Below, piece by piece: positions 9,285 through 17,499 of a stretch of DNA of 64,000 bases. The notes beneath the pieces were generated by a model. That model ran no database searches. It was not told the DNA's origin and saw only the letters and a program-made list of their open reading frames with translations. Source of the DNA: CBDCWO01 sp965223405 (GTDB lineage: Bacteria; Bacteroidota; Bacteroidia; Chitinophagales; Saprospiraceae); NCBI GenBank assembly GCA_965223405.1, contig CBDCWO010000006.1, positions 992,001-1,056,000 on the forward strand. Direction: 5' to 3'. Numbering within the stretch: position 1 is the first letter of the stretch; each line of letters starts with the position of its first letter. A program made the translations under genes and the position numbers.

Positions 9285-10499
9285 TCAAATGACACTTAAT
9301 ATTTTTATTTCAACGCGCTGATTTTTTTGCCTGCCATACGGGGTACGATTGGAGGCTATAGGTTTAGTTTTTCCGTAACCTTTATACTTTACGCGCTGAT
9401 TGGAGATGCCACTTTCGGTTAAATAGTCCGCTACTGCCTTGGCTCTGGCGATGGAAAGTCGATTACAATAATCTTCCTGGCATACCCCATTGGTGTGACC
9501 TCCTATCTCAACAATTACATTTTCATTATAGGCCAGAAAATGGTAAATTTCATCCAATACATCAAAAGAACCCTCATCGATGTTGGAGGTATCTGCTTCG
9601 AAATAAAGATTTCGAATACGAATGGTTTGTCCCACTTTGATGTCCCGCGATAGCTCAGACAATATTTTGATATTGGGTTTTTGACTTTTTTGAGGATCCG
9701 GATTCTTTTTAGGCGGGCTTTGTACTTTTGGTTTTGCTGATGGAGTCGATGGGGGTTTGGTTTTGGGAGGTGTATTTGCAACCACCGGTGGTTTTTGATT
9801 GATCACTTTGTCTACTACCACCCGATCAGGTTCCACGATTGGTTCAATTTCTTTGTCACAAGGCACCGGGACTAAATTGGAGGCATTATCAATCAGTACA
9901 TTGCCATTGTAAGGTAGTAGAACCGGAGTTTTGTAGAATGCCTCAATCATTATAAAGGCAAATCTCTTTTGAGGTTCCAACTTAAAATTGTATTTCTGCC
10001 AATCCGTATTTTTCACCAGTGGAGATTCCGCCAGTACCTGTGCTCGGTCACAATAATTATTACCACCCCAAATTCTTATTTTCACCGGTTTTACAAAGGG
10101 GACTTTCCGGGTTGAATCTCGATGTGTGGGGCTTAGATAAATAGGTGATCTACACAAAAACAAACTGAATTCGTAACAAACATTGGCTTCCATGGGCGCA
10201 ATAAGTCTTTGCGACACCCGCTCCCAGGTATCATTATCTCTGACGACCATCCCCAGATAGGTGCGACCATGGTACGATGGACGGGTAACGTCAAAGGCAT
10301 TGGAGGGCTGGATATCAGGTGGTGTCTCGTTGGGAAATCCACAATCTTCCCAACCAAAAGGCGGACGGCAACAAGTAGGAAGTCCTTCGAATGAAGCATT
10401 GTACAAAGGAATAGAACGACCACCTTCACTGCTACTTTGAGCGAAATTTACATTTCCAACCAAAAACAATAGGGATAAGATATTTAAGATTTTGAACAT
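9285..10499 (-). CDS. OmpA-family peptidoglycan-anchoring protein with N-terminal binding-like domain
   Basis: 404 residues. Signal peptide (about 1-20), then a domain of roughly 190 residues beginning IPLYNASFEGLPTCCRPPFGW, with a galactose-binding-like jelly-roll look (NASFE start, Cys pairs, FIMIEAFY and VLIDNAS strands). A Pro/Lys-rich linker (about 215-275) leads to a C-terminal OmpA domain (about 295-404) with LYFEADTSNI, GHTNGVCQEDYCNRLSIARAKAV and the RxxNQRVEI ending that contact diaminopimelate-peptidoglycan. It is probably an envelope protein tethering an exposed binding domain to the cell wall. It is monocistronic, with the acyl-CoA dehydrogenase gene upstream on the same strand after 236 bp. 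The ligand of the N-terminal domain is unknown. Confidence 0.88.
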   Translation of the reverse strand: MFKILNILSLLFLVGNVNFAQSSSEGGRSIPLYNASFEGLPTCCRPPFGWEDCGFPNETPPDIQPSNAFDVTRPSYHGRTYLGMVVRDNDTWERVSQRLIAPMEANVCYEFSLFLCRSPIYLSPTHRDSTRKVPFVKPVKIRIWGGNNYCDRAQVLAESPLVKNTDWQKYNFKLEPQKRFAFIMIEAFYKTPVLLPYNGNVLIDNASNLVPVPCDKEIEPIVEPDRVVVDKVINQKPPVVANTPPKTKPPSTPSAKPKVQSPPKKNPDPQKSQKPNIKILSELSRDIKVGQTIRIRNLYFEADTSNIDEGSFDVLDEIYHFLAYNENVIVEIGGHTNGVCQEDYCNRLSIARAKAVADYLTESGISNQRVKYKGYGKTKPIASNRTPYGRQKNQRVEIKILSVI

Positions 10500-10640
10500 G
10501 AACAGGTTGTGGTCTCTTTATTAAGGAATAATCTATTTACAGTTTTAGTTTATCTAACCATAAATTTAAGAAATTCTTAACTAGCAAATCTACTCAAATC
10601 CCTATTTAATGAGATTCATCCGAATATTGAGTACTAGAAG

Positions 10641-10730
10641 AAAAAATAATGATAATTGATAATTCGCAATTCACAATGATAATTGAATTCACAATTTGTA
10701 ATTCGTAATATTCGTAATTCGCAATTGAGA
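10641..10730. repeat. AT-rich degenerate repeat block (AATTCGCAATT-like)
   Basis: Short, imperfect, partly palindromic units such as AATTCGCAATTCACAAT and AATTCGTAAT recur through the gap between the OmpA-type gene and the acyl-CoA dehydrogenase gene. No coding potential. It could fold into weak hairpins downstream of the dehydrogenase stop. Confidence 0.5.
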
Positions 10731-10735
10731 TAATC

Positions 10736-11935
10736 CTATTTAAAAGCGTTCAATCCGGTTACATCCATTCCCGTGATCAACAGATGTATATCATGTGTGC
10801 CTTCATAAGTCAAAACGGTTTCCAAGTTCATCATATGTCTCATGATCGGGTATTCATTGGTTATTCCCATACCACCATGGACCTGTCGCGCTTCCCGGGC
10901 TATCTGCAGCGCCATGTGCACATTATTTCTTTTGGCCATAGAGATTTGTGCCGGAGTCGCTTTTCCCAGGTTGGCCAAAGTTCCAAGTCGCCATGCCAAT
11001 AACTGAGCCTTTGTAATTTCCGTGATCATTTCCGCCAATTTTTTTTGAGTTAGTTGAAATTGACCGATTGGACGATCAAATTGGATACGTTCCTGGCTAT
11101 ACCTCAATGCCGAATCATAACAATCCAAAGCGGCGCCGATTGCACCCCAGGCAATACCATATCTGGCCTTTGACAGACATGAAAGGGGGCCTTTCAAACC
11201 CTTGGCATGGGGTAAAAGGTTCTCCTTTGGGACTCTTACCTCTTCAAAAATCAATTCGCCGGTAATCGATGCCCGTAAAGACCATTTCCCATGAATTTCA
11301 GGAGCAGAAAATCCCTCCATTCCACGCTCTACGATCAAACCTCTGACTGCACCGCTTTCATCCCGGGCCCAAACCACAGCTAGGTCCGCAACCGGAGAGT
11401 TGGTAATCCACATTTTAGAGCCGTTTAGTATCACATGATTCCCATCCTCTTTTATCGTGGTGATCATTCCGGCAGGATTGGATCCAAAGTCAGGCTCAGT
11501 CAAACCAAAGCAACCAATAAGTTCTCCTGCGGCCAATTTAGGAAGATAGGCCCTTTTCTGTGTCTCACTTCCATATTTAAATATCGGAAACATAACCAAA
11601 GAACCCTGTACCGAAGCCATAGAACGCACCCCTGAATCGCCTCTTTCCAGCTCCTGCATGATGATACCGTATGAAATTTCATCCATACCCCCACCTCCAT
11701 ATTCTGTCGGGATGCTAGGCCCATATGCTCCAATATCAGCCAGCCCCTTAAACAGATGCTCTGGACATTCTCCGCGCTCTGCATAAGCTTCGATAATCGG
11801 AGTTACCTCACTTTTCACCCATTCCCGAATCGCTTCTCTTGCCAACAGATGTTCTTCTTCCATTAACCCATCTACCTGGTAGTAATCATGGTATTGAAAT
11901 TTATCCTGCTTACCCGCCGTCGATATCTTTTGCAT
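10736..11935 (-). CDS. gcdH: Acyl-CoA dehydrogenase, glutaryl-CoA dehydrogenase type
   Basis: 399 residues from ATG at 11935. The frame stays open to 12076, but a TAnnTTTG promoter box at 11953-11960 lies just upstream of 11935, so the shorter start is preferred. Motifs follow glutaryl-CoA dehydrogenases closely: GCFGLTEPDFGSNP, KMWITNSPVADLAVVWAR, KWSLRASITGE, ARYGIAWGAIGA, QFQLTQKKLAEMITEIT and the C-terminal NLETVLTYEGTHDIH with the catalytic Glu. Family reaction: FAD-dependent oxidative decarboxylation of glutaryl-CoA to crotonyl-CoA in lysine/tryptophan breakdown, passing electrons to ETF. It is divergent from folB. A different short-chain acyl-CoA specificity cannot be excluded. Confidence 0.9.
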   Translation of the reverse strand: MQKISTAGKQDKFQYHDYYQVDGLMEEEHLLAREAIREWVKSEVTPIIEAYAERGECPEHLFKGLADIGAYGPSIPTEYGGGGMDEISYGIIMQELERGDSGVRSMASVQGSLVMFPIFKYGSETQKRAYLPKLAAGELIGCFGLTEPDFGSNPAGMITTIKEDGNHVILNGSKMWITNSPVADLAVVWARDESGAVRGLIVERGMEGFSAPEIHGKWSLRASITGELIFEEVRVPKENLLPHAKGLKGPLSCLSKARYGIAWGAIGAALDCYDSALRYSQERIQFDRPIGQFQLTQKKLAEMITEITKAQLLAWRLGTLANLGKATPAQISMAKRNNVHMALQIAREARQVHGGMGITNEYPIMRHMMNLETVLTYEGTHDIHLLITGMDVTGLNAFK

Positions 11936-11952
11936 GTCAAAAATATTTATCC

Positions 11953-11960
11953 CAAATGTA
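11953..11960 (-). promoter_or_regulatory. -7 promoter box of the acyl-CoA dehydrogenase gene
   Basis: On the minus strand this reads TACATTTG, a perfect TAnnTTTG. It lies 17 bp before the ATG at 11935 and predicts a leader of about 10 nt. It decides between the 11935 and 12076 starts. Confidence 0.5.
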
Positions 11961-12031
11961 AATAATAAAATAGAATGAATTTGAAAAGATCTGCGAACAT
12001 GAATACATTTATCCCTGTAAAAAACCAACAT

Positions 12032-12403
12032 ATGAGTAAAATAGCTATACAAGGAATGGAATTTTATGCGTATCATGGATTTTACCCTAATGAGCGCAAA
12101 AAAGGGAATCGATTTATTGTCAATATTTCCTTAAAGTTAAATTATACCAAAGCTGCTGAAAGGGATACTATTAGACATACCGTCAATTATGAAAAAGTGT
12201 ACAAAATCTGCCAAAATCATATGAAAAAGCCCAAAAAGCTTTTAGAAACGGTCAGCCACAATATTGGAGAAACTATTATCAAAAAATTTCCTGTGGTGCA
12301 AAAAATACGGGTCGAAGTACATAAACTGAACCCGCCACTACCCGGTCCTGTAGATCGATTTAGTGTATATTATGAAACAAAAAGAAAAAATAATAAGAAA
12401 TAA
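12032..12403 (+). CDS. folB: Dihydroneopterin aldolase
   Basis: 123 residues from ATG at 12032 (MSKIAIQGMEFYAYHGFYPNE), the usual FolB length and N-terminus. The frame extends upstream to 11975, but that extension has no family counterpart. Recognisable elements are GMEFYAYHGFYPNERKKG (substrate-side Glu), HTVNYEKVY, and the C-terminal IRVEVHKLNPPLPGPVDRFSV, which contains the catalytic Lys region. FolB converts 7,8-dihydroneopterin to 6-hydroxymethyl-7,8-dihydropterin and glycolaldehyde in cytosolic folate synthesis. It stands alone, divergent from the acyl-CoA dehydrogenase gene. Confidence 0.92.
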   Translation: MSKIAIQGMEFYAYHGFYPNERKKGNRFIVNISLKLNYTKAAERDTIRHTVNYEKVYKICQNHMKKPKKLLETVSHNIGETIIKKFPVVQKIRVEVHKLNPPLPGPVDRFSVYYETKRKNNKK

Positions 12404-12608
12404 AATTGGGGCTTCAAAGGTTATATTCAAATCAATTCAATTCAAAAGTTCATTAGGTTTAAGAATTTGATAACAGTCTTTCTAACCAAATCATCGTATT
12501 ATTAACCTGAGTTCGATCAATTATTCATCCACAGAACCCAAGTAATCAATTTTTTATATATTAAAAGAAATTTATTTTATATATTTTCGCCGTTATGTTT
12601 TGTATTTA

Positions 12609-12703
12609 AGCCATTGAAACAGCAATCTTTAGACAATAAAAGCCTCGCAAGAGCGCTGCTATTTCTGCTTTTTTATTGTCTAAATCTCACTATTTCAATG
12701 GCT
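12609..12703. repeat. 95-bp near-perfect long hairpin element
   Basis: AGCCATTGAAA (12609-12619) pairs with TTTCAATGGCT (12693-12703), and the inner arm TTTAGACAATAAAAG (12628-12642) pairs with CTTTTTTATTGTCTAAA (12668-12684). The loop carries a small GC-rich hairpin (GAGCGCTGC). It lies in the 349-bp gap between folB and the DUF4197 gene, where nothing else is evident. The rest of the gap is AT-rich, with a weak promoter-like TATATTTTCGC at about 12588. It may be a miniature element or a structured leader/terminator; the lack of a U-tract directly after the outer stem argues against a simple terminator. Confidence 0.6.
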
Positions 12704-12752
12704 TCTGTGAATAAATTATCAATCGAACTCAGATTAATAGATAAAAACAAAT

Positions 12753-13457
12753 ATGAAACTCAAAATATTTTCATTGTTATTGGTATGTGGCTTAATTTCA
12801 TGTGCTGAATTGCAGTCATTGGTGAAAACTGCCAGTGAAACCCCGTTAACCAAAGAACAAGTAGGAATGGGGCTTAAAGAGGCCCTGAATATTGGCATTA
12901 GTGAGGGTGCAGAACAATTAGCAAAGCTCAACGGATATTATCAAAGTCCGTACAAAATACTTTTGCCTGAAGAAGTCCAAAAAGTTACCTCCCGCTTAAG
13001 TGTCATTCCGGGATTCAGTGATCTGGAAGAAAAATTGATTGAGCGGTTAAACCGGGCCGCTGAAGATGCAGCCTCCAAAGCAAAGCCCATCTTCGTTGAT
13101 GCAATCACCGGAATGACTTTTGCCGATGCATGGGAAATACTCAAAGGACCCCAAAATGCGGCCACTCACTACCTACACCAACAAACTTACCAACCTCTGT
13201 ATGATGCATTTCTTCCGATAATTACGGAATCATTACAGAAAGTACATGCCCTTGAGCTCTGGGAATCTGCAATTACTGCTTACAACAAAATCCCCTTGGT
13301 GAATAAGGTTAATCCCAAGTTGGATGATTATGTAAATTCAAAAGCCCTCGTTGGCCTTTTTGATATGGTAGAAAAGAAGGAAAAAGCGATCCGTACCGAC
13401 ATCAATGAACGCACTTCTGATCTATTAAGAAAGGTTTTTGCCAAACAGTCCGGATAA
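12753..13457 (+). CDS. DUF4197-family lipoprotein
   Basis: 234 residues. The N-terminus MKLKIFSLLLVCGLISC is a lipoprotein signal with the lipobox Cys at 17. The remainder matches the DUF4197 pattern: GLKEALNIGISEGAEQL, LPEEVQKV, LNRAAEDAASKAKPIF, AITGMTFADAWEIL, AATHYLHQQT, LDDYVNSKALVGLFDMV and a final LLRKVFAKQ. It is a predicted helical protein anchored to the periplasmic or outer membrane. The family has no established function. Single gene, preceded by the hairpin element. Confidence 0.9.
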   Translation: MKLKIFSLLLVCGLISCAELQSLVKTASETPLTKEQVGMGLKEALNIGISEGAEQLAKLNGYYQSPYKILLPEEVQKVTSRLSVIPGFSDLEEKLIERLNRAAEDAASKAKPIFVDAITGMTFADAWEILKGPQNAATHYLHQQTYQPLYDAFLPIITESLQKVHALELWESAITAYNKIPLVNKVNPKLDDYVNSKALVGLFDMVEKKEKAIRTDINERTSDLLRKVFAKQSG

Positions 13458-13525
13458 TCCAAACCGAATAAAGAAAGAATGATCAGGTATTAAGTTATTT
13501 TGTTGGACAGTTGAGTTCCAAATTC

Positions 13526-15109
13526 TCAATTGAAGAAAATATACAGAAATATCATGACCAAAAACAGCAATCCCCATAATCCAAGTACTTGCTTCGAAGG
13601 GCGATAATCCAACGCAATATAGGATTCGGACAAGGTGGGAAATTTTCTTTTAAACATTCTCTGATCAACAAGAGATACGATGAAGACAATGAGCAAGTTG
13701 ATTAAAAACAAGAAAAAAGATACCAGTAGAAAATGAGGCCAAAACTGTTTATTCGGATATTCCAATAGCTGCAAAAATCCTACTGAAAGACAAATCAAAG
13801 AACCCAAAACCAAAGCTGTGTTTGCCGCTTTTGCTGTCATTCCTTTCCAAGTGACGGCTATTAAAAATACAGCTGCCATAGGAGGTGCCAGATACCCAAG
13901 GATTGCTTGAAAAAGGCTGAATAAATCCAAACCACTTATGGTATCCAACCCTAAGGCGATAAAAAAAGCCACCATAGCACCGACCAATGCGGTAAAACGT
14001 CCAACGGCGACCAATTTACCAGCACTAGCGTGTGGATCAAATCGTTTCTGATAAATGTCCATGGTGAAAACCGTACTCAAAGAATTTAAGGCTGAATCGA
14101 TAGTGCTTACTAAAGCTGCTATCAAAACGGCCATGATCAATCCCACAAAACCAACTGGTAAAAGATTGGTAACTAGTGTCATATAGGCCTCATTGGGATC
14201 TTTGAGATTGGGGTACAACAAAAAACATAGGATTCCAGGTAAAATAAACAACGGTACATCCAAAATCTTTAACCATCCCGTCAAATTGGTGCCTAACTGG
14301 CCTTGTTCCAGAGATTTTGCACCAAGTACAGATTGCACCATGCTTTGGTCGGTACACCAAAACCAGATGCCCAGCACCGGATATCCCAGAATAATTGCGA
14401 TCCAGGGGTAATCAGGATCATCCGGTGGCAGAAACAAATCCCAGTATTGTTCCGGTACATCATTTACCAAACTTTCAATACCTCCAAGTTTATAGATCCC
14501 GGCAAAAACCAAAATACTCGAAGCAATTATAAGTAATATCATTTGGAAAATATTGGTAAAAGCAATCGCTTCAAGTCCTCCGGCGACTGCAAAAAATGAG
14601 GCCAATACAATTAATGATAAAACAGAAATCCACAATGGCCAGTCCATTATCTGTCCCACTAAAATTCCACCGGCATATAAAGTCAACCCCAGCCACGATA
14701 TCAGAATCGTGATCACCGAGTACCAGGCCAGTATTTCACGGGTTACCGGGTTAAAGCGCTTGCCCATGAATTCGGGTAATGTACTTACTTTGGTGTTTTT
14801 ATAGTGGGGTGCGAATATCATAGCCAACAGAAAGATGAAAATAAAGGCGTACCAGGAAAAGTTACCTGCAACGATCCCTGTCGTATAACCAATAGCACAA
14901 GAAGCTATTAGCATGGATGGCCCGACATTGGTCCCCCACATGGTCAGTCCGATGCTATACCATTTGAGATTGCCACCAGCTAGGAAATACTCATTTTCAC
15001 TGCTTTTCTTCTTTCTGAAACTTATATATGCCCCGATCCCAACCAGCACTAGCAAGTACACCAAAACGACAACAAAATCACCTAACTTTAATTGCTCATG
15101 AATGTTCAT
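13526..15109 (-). CDS. Sodium:solute symporter (SSS/SGLT family)
   Basis: 527 residues with about 13-14 hydrophobic helices, the size of SGLT-type transporters. Family hallmarks include the EYFLAGGNLKWYSIGLTMWGTNVGPSMLI stretch after the first helix, the GGLEAIAFTNIFQM motif, WFWCTDQSMVQSVLGAKS, and ALVSTIDSALNSLSTVFTMDIY carrying the conserved Ser/Asp of the sodium site. It would import a sugar or organic acid with Na+. It ends a two-gene operon with the enolase-superfamily enzyme (45-bp gap), which hints that the imported compound feeds that enzyme. The substrate is not deducible. Confidence 0.93.
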   Translation of the reverse strand: MNIHEQLKLGDFVVVLVYLLVLVGIGAYISFRKKKSSENEYFLAGGNLKWYSIGLTMWGTNVGPSMLIASCAIGYTTGIVAGNFSWYAFIFIFLLAMIFAPHYKNTKVSTLPEFMGKRFNPVTREILAWYSVITILISWLGLTLYAGGILVGQIMDWPLWISVLSLIVLASFFAVAGGLEAIAFTNIFQMILLIIASSILVFAGIYKLGGIESLVNDVPEQYWDLFLPPDDPDYPWIAIILGYPVLGIWFWCTDQSMVQSVLGAKSLEQGQLGTNLTGWLKILDVPLFILPGILCFLLYPNLKDPNEAYMTLVTNLLPVGFVGLIMAVLIAALVSTIDSALNSLSTVFTMDIYQKRFDPHASAGKLVAVGRFTALVGAMVAFFIALGLDTISGLDLFSLFQAILGYLAPPMAAVFLIAVTWKGMTAKAANTALVLGSLICLSVGFLQLLEYPNKQFWPHFLLVSFFLFLINLLIVFIVSLVDQRMFKRKFPTLSESYIALDYRPSKQVLGLWGLLFLVMIFLYIFFN

Positions 15110-15154
15110 TTGAATCGCATCACCAATGAATGAAATAATCCAATATTGGAAGGA

Positions 15155-16312
15155 TTATTTCCATGTTTGCTTAGCTGTAATTTTTTTCTCCTTCCGTAAT
15201 CGCTCCCAATCTACCTCAACTCCAATCCCTGCCGTATCCGATAAAATAAATCGCCCGCCTATAATTTGTGGACGTGTTTTCCATATTTCATTCAAGTATC
15301 CAACCACGGGCTCCAGATACTCCAACAAAGCTGAGGGCCCAGCGGCGGCAATGAATGGTGCATTGATTTGTGAAACTCCTCCCCCACTAAACTGAAGTCT
15401 GTGCTCATCAGCTAGACGAGCCAGTGAAAGCCATTCCCTAATGCTGCAAATATGGCCGGCTATGGGTTGAATATGTTTAACGCCGGCTCGAATTATTGAA
15501 GGAAACACCTGGTAAGCCCGTTCGGATTCACCGTACGAAATGGGAGTAGTGCTCTTTTGACACAATACTTCAATGTCAGTTAGCGCAGCAGAGTGTATGG
15601 GTTCTTCCAACCAGAAAATGTCAAGAGATGACAGCTCTCCAACTAATTTAATTGCTTTGTCTAAAGATAAGCACTGATTAGCATCTACTGCCAGTTTGGT
15701 TTCCGGGCGAAGCACTTCACGTATTTGAGCTATGCGCTGAATATCCTCTTGGATTGAAGACTCCAGCGTGCCAAACTTCATTTTTATGATCTTATATCCC
15801 TGATCCTCCCAGGCTAAACATTCTTGAATTAATTCAGAACTTTCCAAATTAATTCCTCCACCGCTTGCATAAGCAGTGACAAAGGAAGTATCAGCTCCCA
15901 AGTACCGGTGTACCGGCACCTGATGACGTTTCGCTGCCAAATCGTAAAAGATTCGATCTAAATGTCCCAGTGCCATGGCTGCTCCTCCTCTGAATCCTTC
16001 ATTGCGAATATTCCAATACAACTTTTTGTACAATTCAGAATAGCTCATTTGGGGAGACTCTAATAAAATGGGAATGAATAAGTTCTCTAATACCCACCTT
16101 CCAGAAAGTGGAAATTCGCATTCACCCCAAAAACCTTCATGATCTCTTATCTTTAATAGGCGTGGGGAGTATTGATAAAAAGGCCCCATGGTTGCATCAA
16201 AAAAAGGCCTTTTGAAAGGGATAGGTGCAATGTGTATCAGTTGGATCTCCTTTATATCAAAATATTCCAAATCCAGTGGTGTCGTCACAGAAAGGGAATT
16301 AACCTTAAGCAT
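15155..16312 (-). CDS. Enolase-superfamily enzyme (mandelate racemase/muconate lactonizing type)
   Basis: 385 residues. An N-terminal capping domain precedes a TIM barrel with the superfamily's acid/base and metal ligands: KMKFG (KxK), AVDANQ (Asp), WLEEPI (Glu) and YGESE (Glu). The C-terminal SGGGVSQINAPFIAAAGPSAL resembles family members acting on hydroxy-acids or related carboxylates. The enzyme would abstract an alpha-proton from a carboxylate and then dehydrate, racemise or cycloisomerise it. The N-terminus runs about 20 residues longer than typical before IQLIHIAPIPFKRPF, so a later start is possible. Placement directly upstream of an SSS symporter suggests sugar-acid or similar catabolism. 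It could alternatively be an o-succinylbenzoate-synthase-like or epimerase member. Confidence 0.85.
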   Translation of the reverse strand: MLKVNSLSVTTPLDLEYFDIKEIQLIHIAPIPFKRPFFDATMGPFYQYSPRLLKIRDHEGFWGECEFPLSGRWVLENLFIPILLESPQMSYSELYKKLYWNIRNEGFRGGAAMALGHLDRIFYDLAAKRHQVPVHRYLGADTSFVTAYASGGGINLESSELIQECLAWEDQGYKIIKMKFGTLESSIQEDIQRIAQIREVLRPETKLAVDANQCLSLDKAIKLVGELSSLDIFWLEEPIHSAALTDIEVLCQKSTTPISYGESERAYQVFPSIIRAGVKHIQPIAGHICSIREWLSLARLADEHRLQFSGGGVSQINAPFIAAAGPSALLEYLEPVVGYLNEIWKTRPQIIGGRFILSDTAGIGVEVDWERLRKEKKITAKQTWK

Positions 16313-16496
16313 CGATCTTTTTTTTCTGGTTAATTAACTTATCTCAACGCCAAGGTAACTAAAAACATTTGCTTTTAGTTTTATGCCCATAATCTGTTTG
16401 GATTCTTTTTAACTGCCTCGGTTTGACAAGGTGTGCAGGTCCCAACTCTTGTCCATTTCAATGCCACTAATCATTCTCAATGGTAATTCTCGTTCA

Positions 16497-16705
16497 ACTT
16501 CCTCCTTGGTTGGTTTTCATTGATATAACTATTGCTATTTTTATTGCTATATCTATTATTATTGTCATTACTATTACTATTGACTCCACTCAATCTAAAT
16601 GGTAATTTAAATTTCAAATGCGACTGCAATTCATCGCTTTATTTCTTCCTTGGTTGGATTTAATTGTAATTGCTATTGTCATTGCAATTGCTATTGAGAA
16701 TCGCA
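16497..16705. repeat. Imperfect 144-bp duplication with low-complexity ATTGCTATT tracts
   Basis: CTTCCTCCTTGGTTGGTTTT (16498-16517) recurs as TTTCTTCCTTGGTTGGATTT (16642-16661), 144 bp later. Each copy is followed by runs of ATTGCTATT / ATTACTATT / ATTGTCATT words. The block fills most of the 402-bp gap (16313-16714) between the enolase-superfamily gene and the barrel gene. No ORF, hairpin terminator or RNA was recognised in that gap. Confidence 0.55.
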
Positions 16706-16714
16706 ATTTGTAGA

Positions 16715-17488
16715 TCAATAAGGGACGATTTGAATACCGAGGGTCATCGGATAGATTTGAGTTCCGCTATCTTGATCGGGATCGAACATTTCGGTCATGG
16801 CCAGGGTACCAAACAAGTTGATAGGCCCAAATCCGATTTGCCCCCTAAAACCCCATTCAAATTTGTTCAGATTAAAGTCATCTCGAACTTTTACTTTTCC
16901 GAAACTTTTACTTTTCTGTTTCGTGCTGGAAGTGAGCCTGATTCCTCCATATACTCCAGCACTAATATGAAAAGAGTTATAACTTTTGCGTGGATTGGAT
17001 TCAAAATTAATCATGACCGGAATACTTAGGTAAGTGGATCTCAATCTGTTTTTGCGGTAATCCACACCCTCATCATAAAGAAATAAAAGCTCAGGTTCAC
17101 CAGATGGCAAGGTAACCGGGTTTAAAAAAGCATAATCTCTGAATTCGGCGGTAAGGCCGTGTAATAAATTGACACTACGACCAATAAGGTGTACCCTCTG
17201 CATGTAAATATGCATATTCACACCCACACTCTTCAAAATTTCCTGTTCAAACGGATTAATTCCATTATCCAATACATAAGGTATATCTTCAATGTAGGTA
17301 TTTACTCCCAAGTCAAATAGAAAATATCTGGTCTTAACCGGTTGATAATACCTTTTTACCTTGTATTCAACCCACTTGGAATCTGATTTCTTTTCAATTT
17401 TGTGAACCGTTGAATCCTGAGCAGAAATTAAATTCAAACTAATCAAAACAACGTTGAAGGTAAAAATATACTTAATTATAATTTTCAT
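16715..17488 (-). CDS. Outer-membrane beta-barrel protein
   Basis: 257 residues with a signal peptide (about 1-23, ending LISAQ) and alternating hydrophobic beta-strands typical of small 8-12-stranded barrels (for example FDLGVNTYIED, STYLSIPVMINFES, FHISAGVYGGIRLTS, WGFRGQIGFGPINLFGTLAM), finishing in aromatic-ended strands. It resembles the PorT/OmpW-like barrels common in this phylum; no precise family is assigned. It is the last gene of a three-gene operon after an ECF sigma factor and its probable anti-sigma factor (11 bp after the latter), so it may be the envelope component of that stress or surface-signalling unit. Confidence 0.78.
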   Translation of the reverse strand: MKIIIKYIFTFNVVLISLNLISAQDSTVHKIEKKSDSKWVEYKVKRYYQPVKTRYFLFDLGVNTYIEDIPYVLDNGINPFEQEILKSVGVNMHIYMQRVHLIGRSVNLLHGLTAEFRDYAFLNPVTLPSGEPELLFLYDEGVDYRKNRLRSTYLSIPVMINFESNPRKSYNSFHISAGVYGGIRLTSSTKQKSKSFGKVKVRDDFNLNKFEWGFRGQIGFGPINLFGTLAMTEMFDPDQDSGTQIYPMTLGIQIVPY

Positions 17489-17499
17489 GAGATATCAAT

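Noticed and set aside
10641..10730. Terminator of the acyl-CoA dehydrogenase gene
   Set aside because: The AT-rich palindromic words can pair, but no stable GC stem followed by a T-tract is present.
11936..12076. N-terminal extension of the acyl-CoA dehydrogenase
   Set aside because: It would overlap folB on the other strand, has no family counterpart, and covers the promoter box at 11953-11960.
12614..12808. 64-codon open frame starting at TTG over the long hairpin
   Set aside because: It spans the hairpin arms and runs into the DUF4197 gene in another frame; no ATG start or protein-like conservation is visible.
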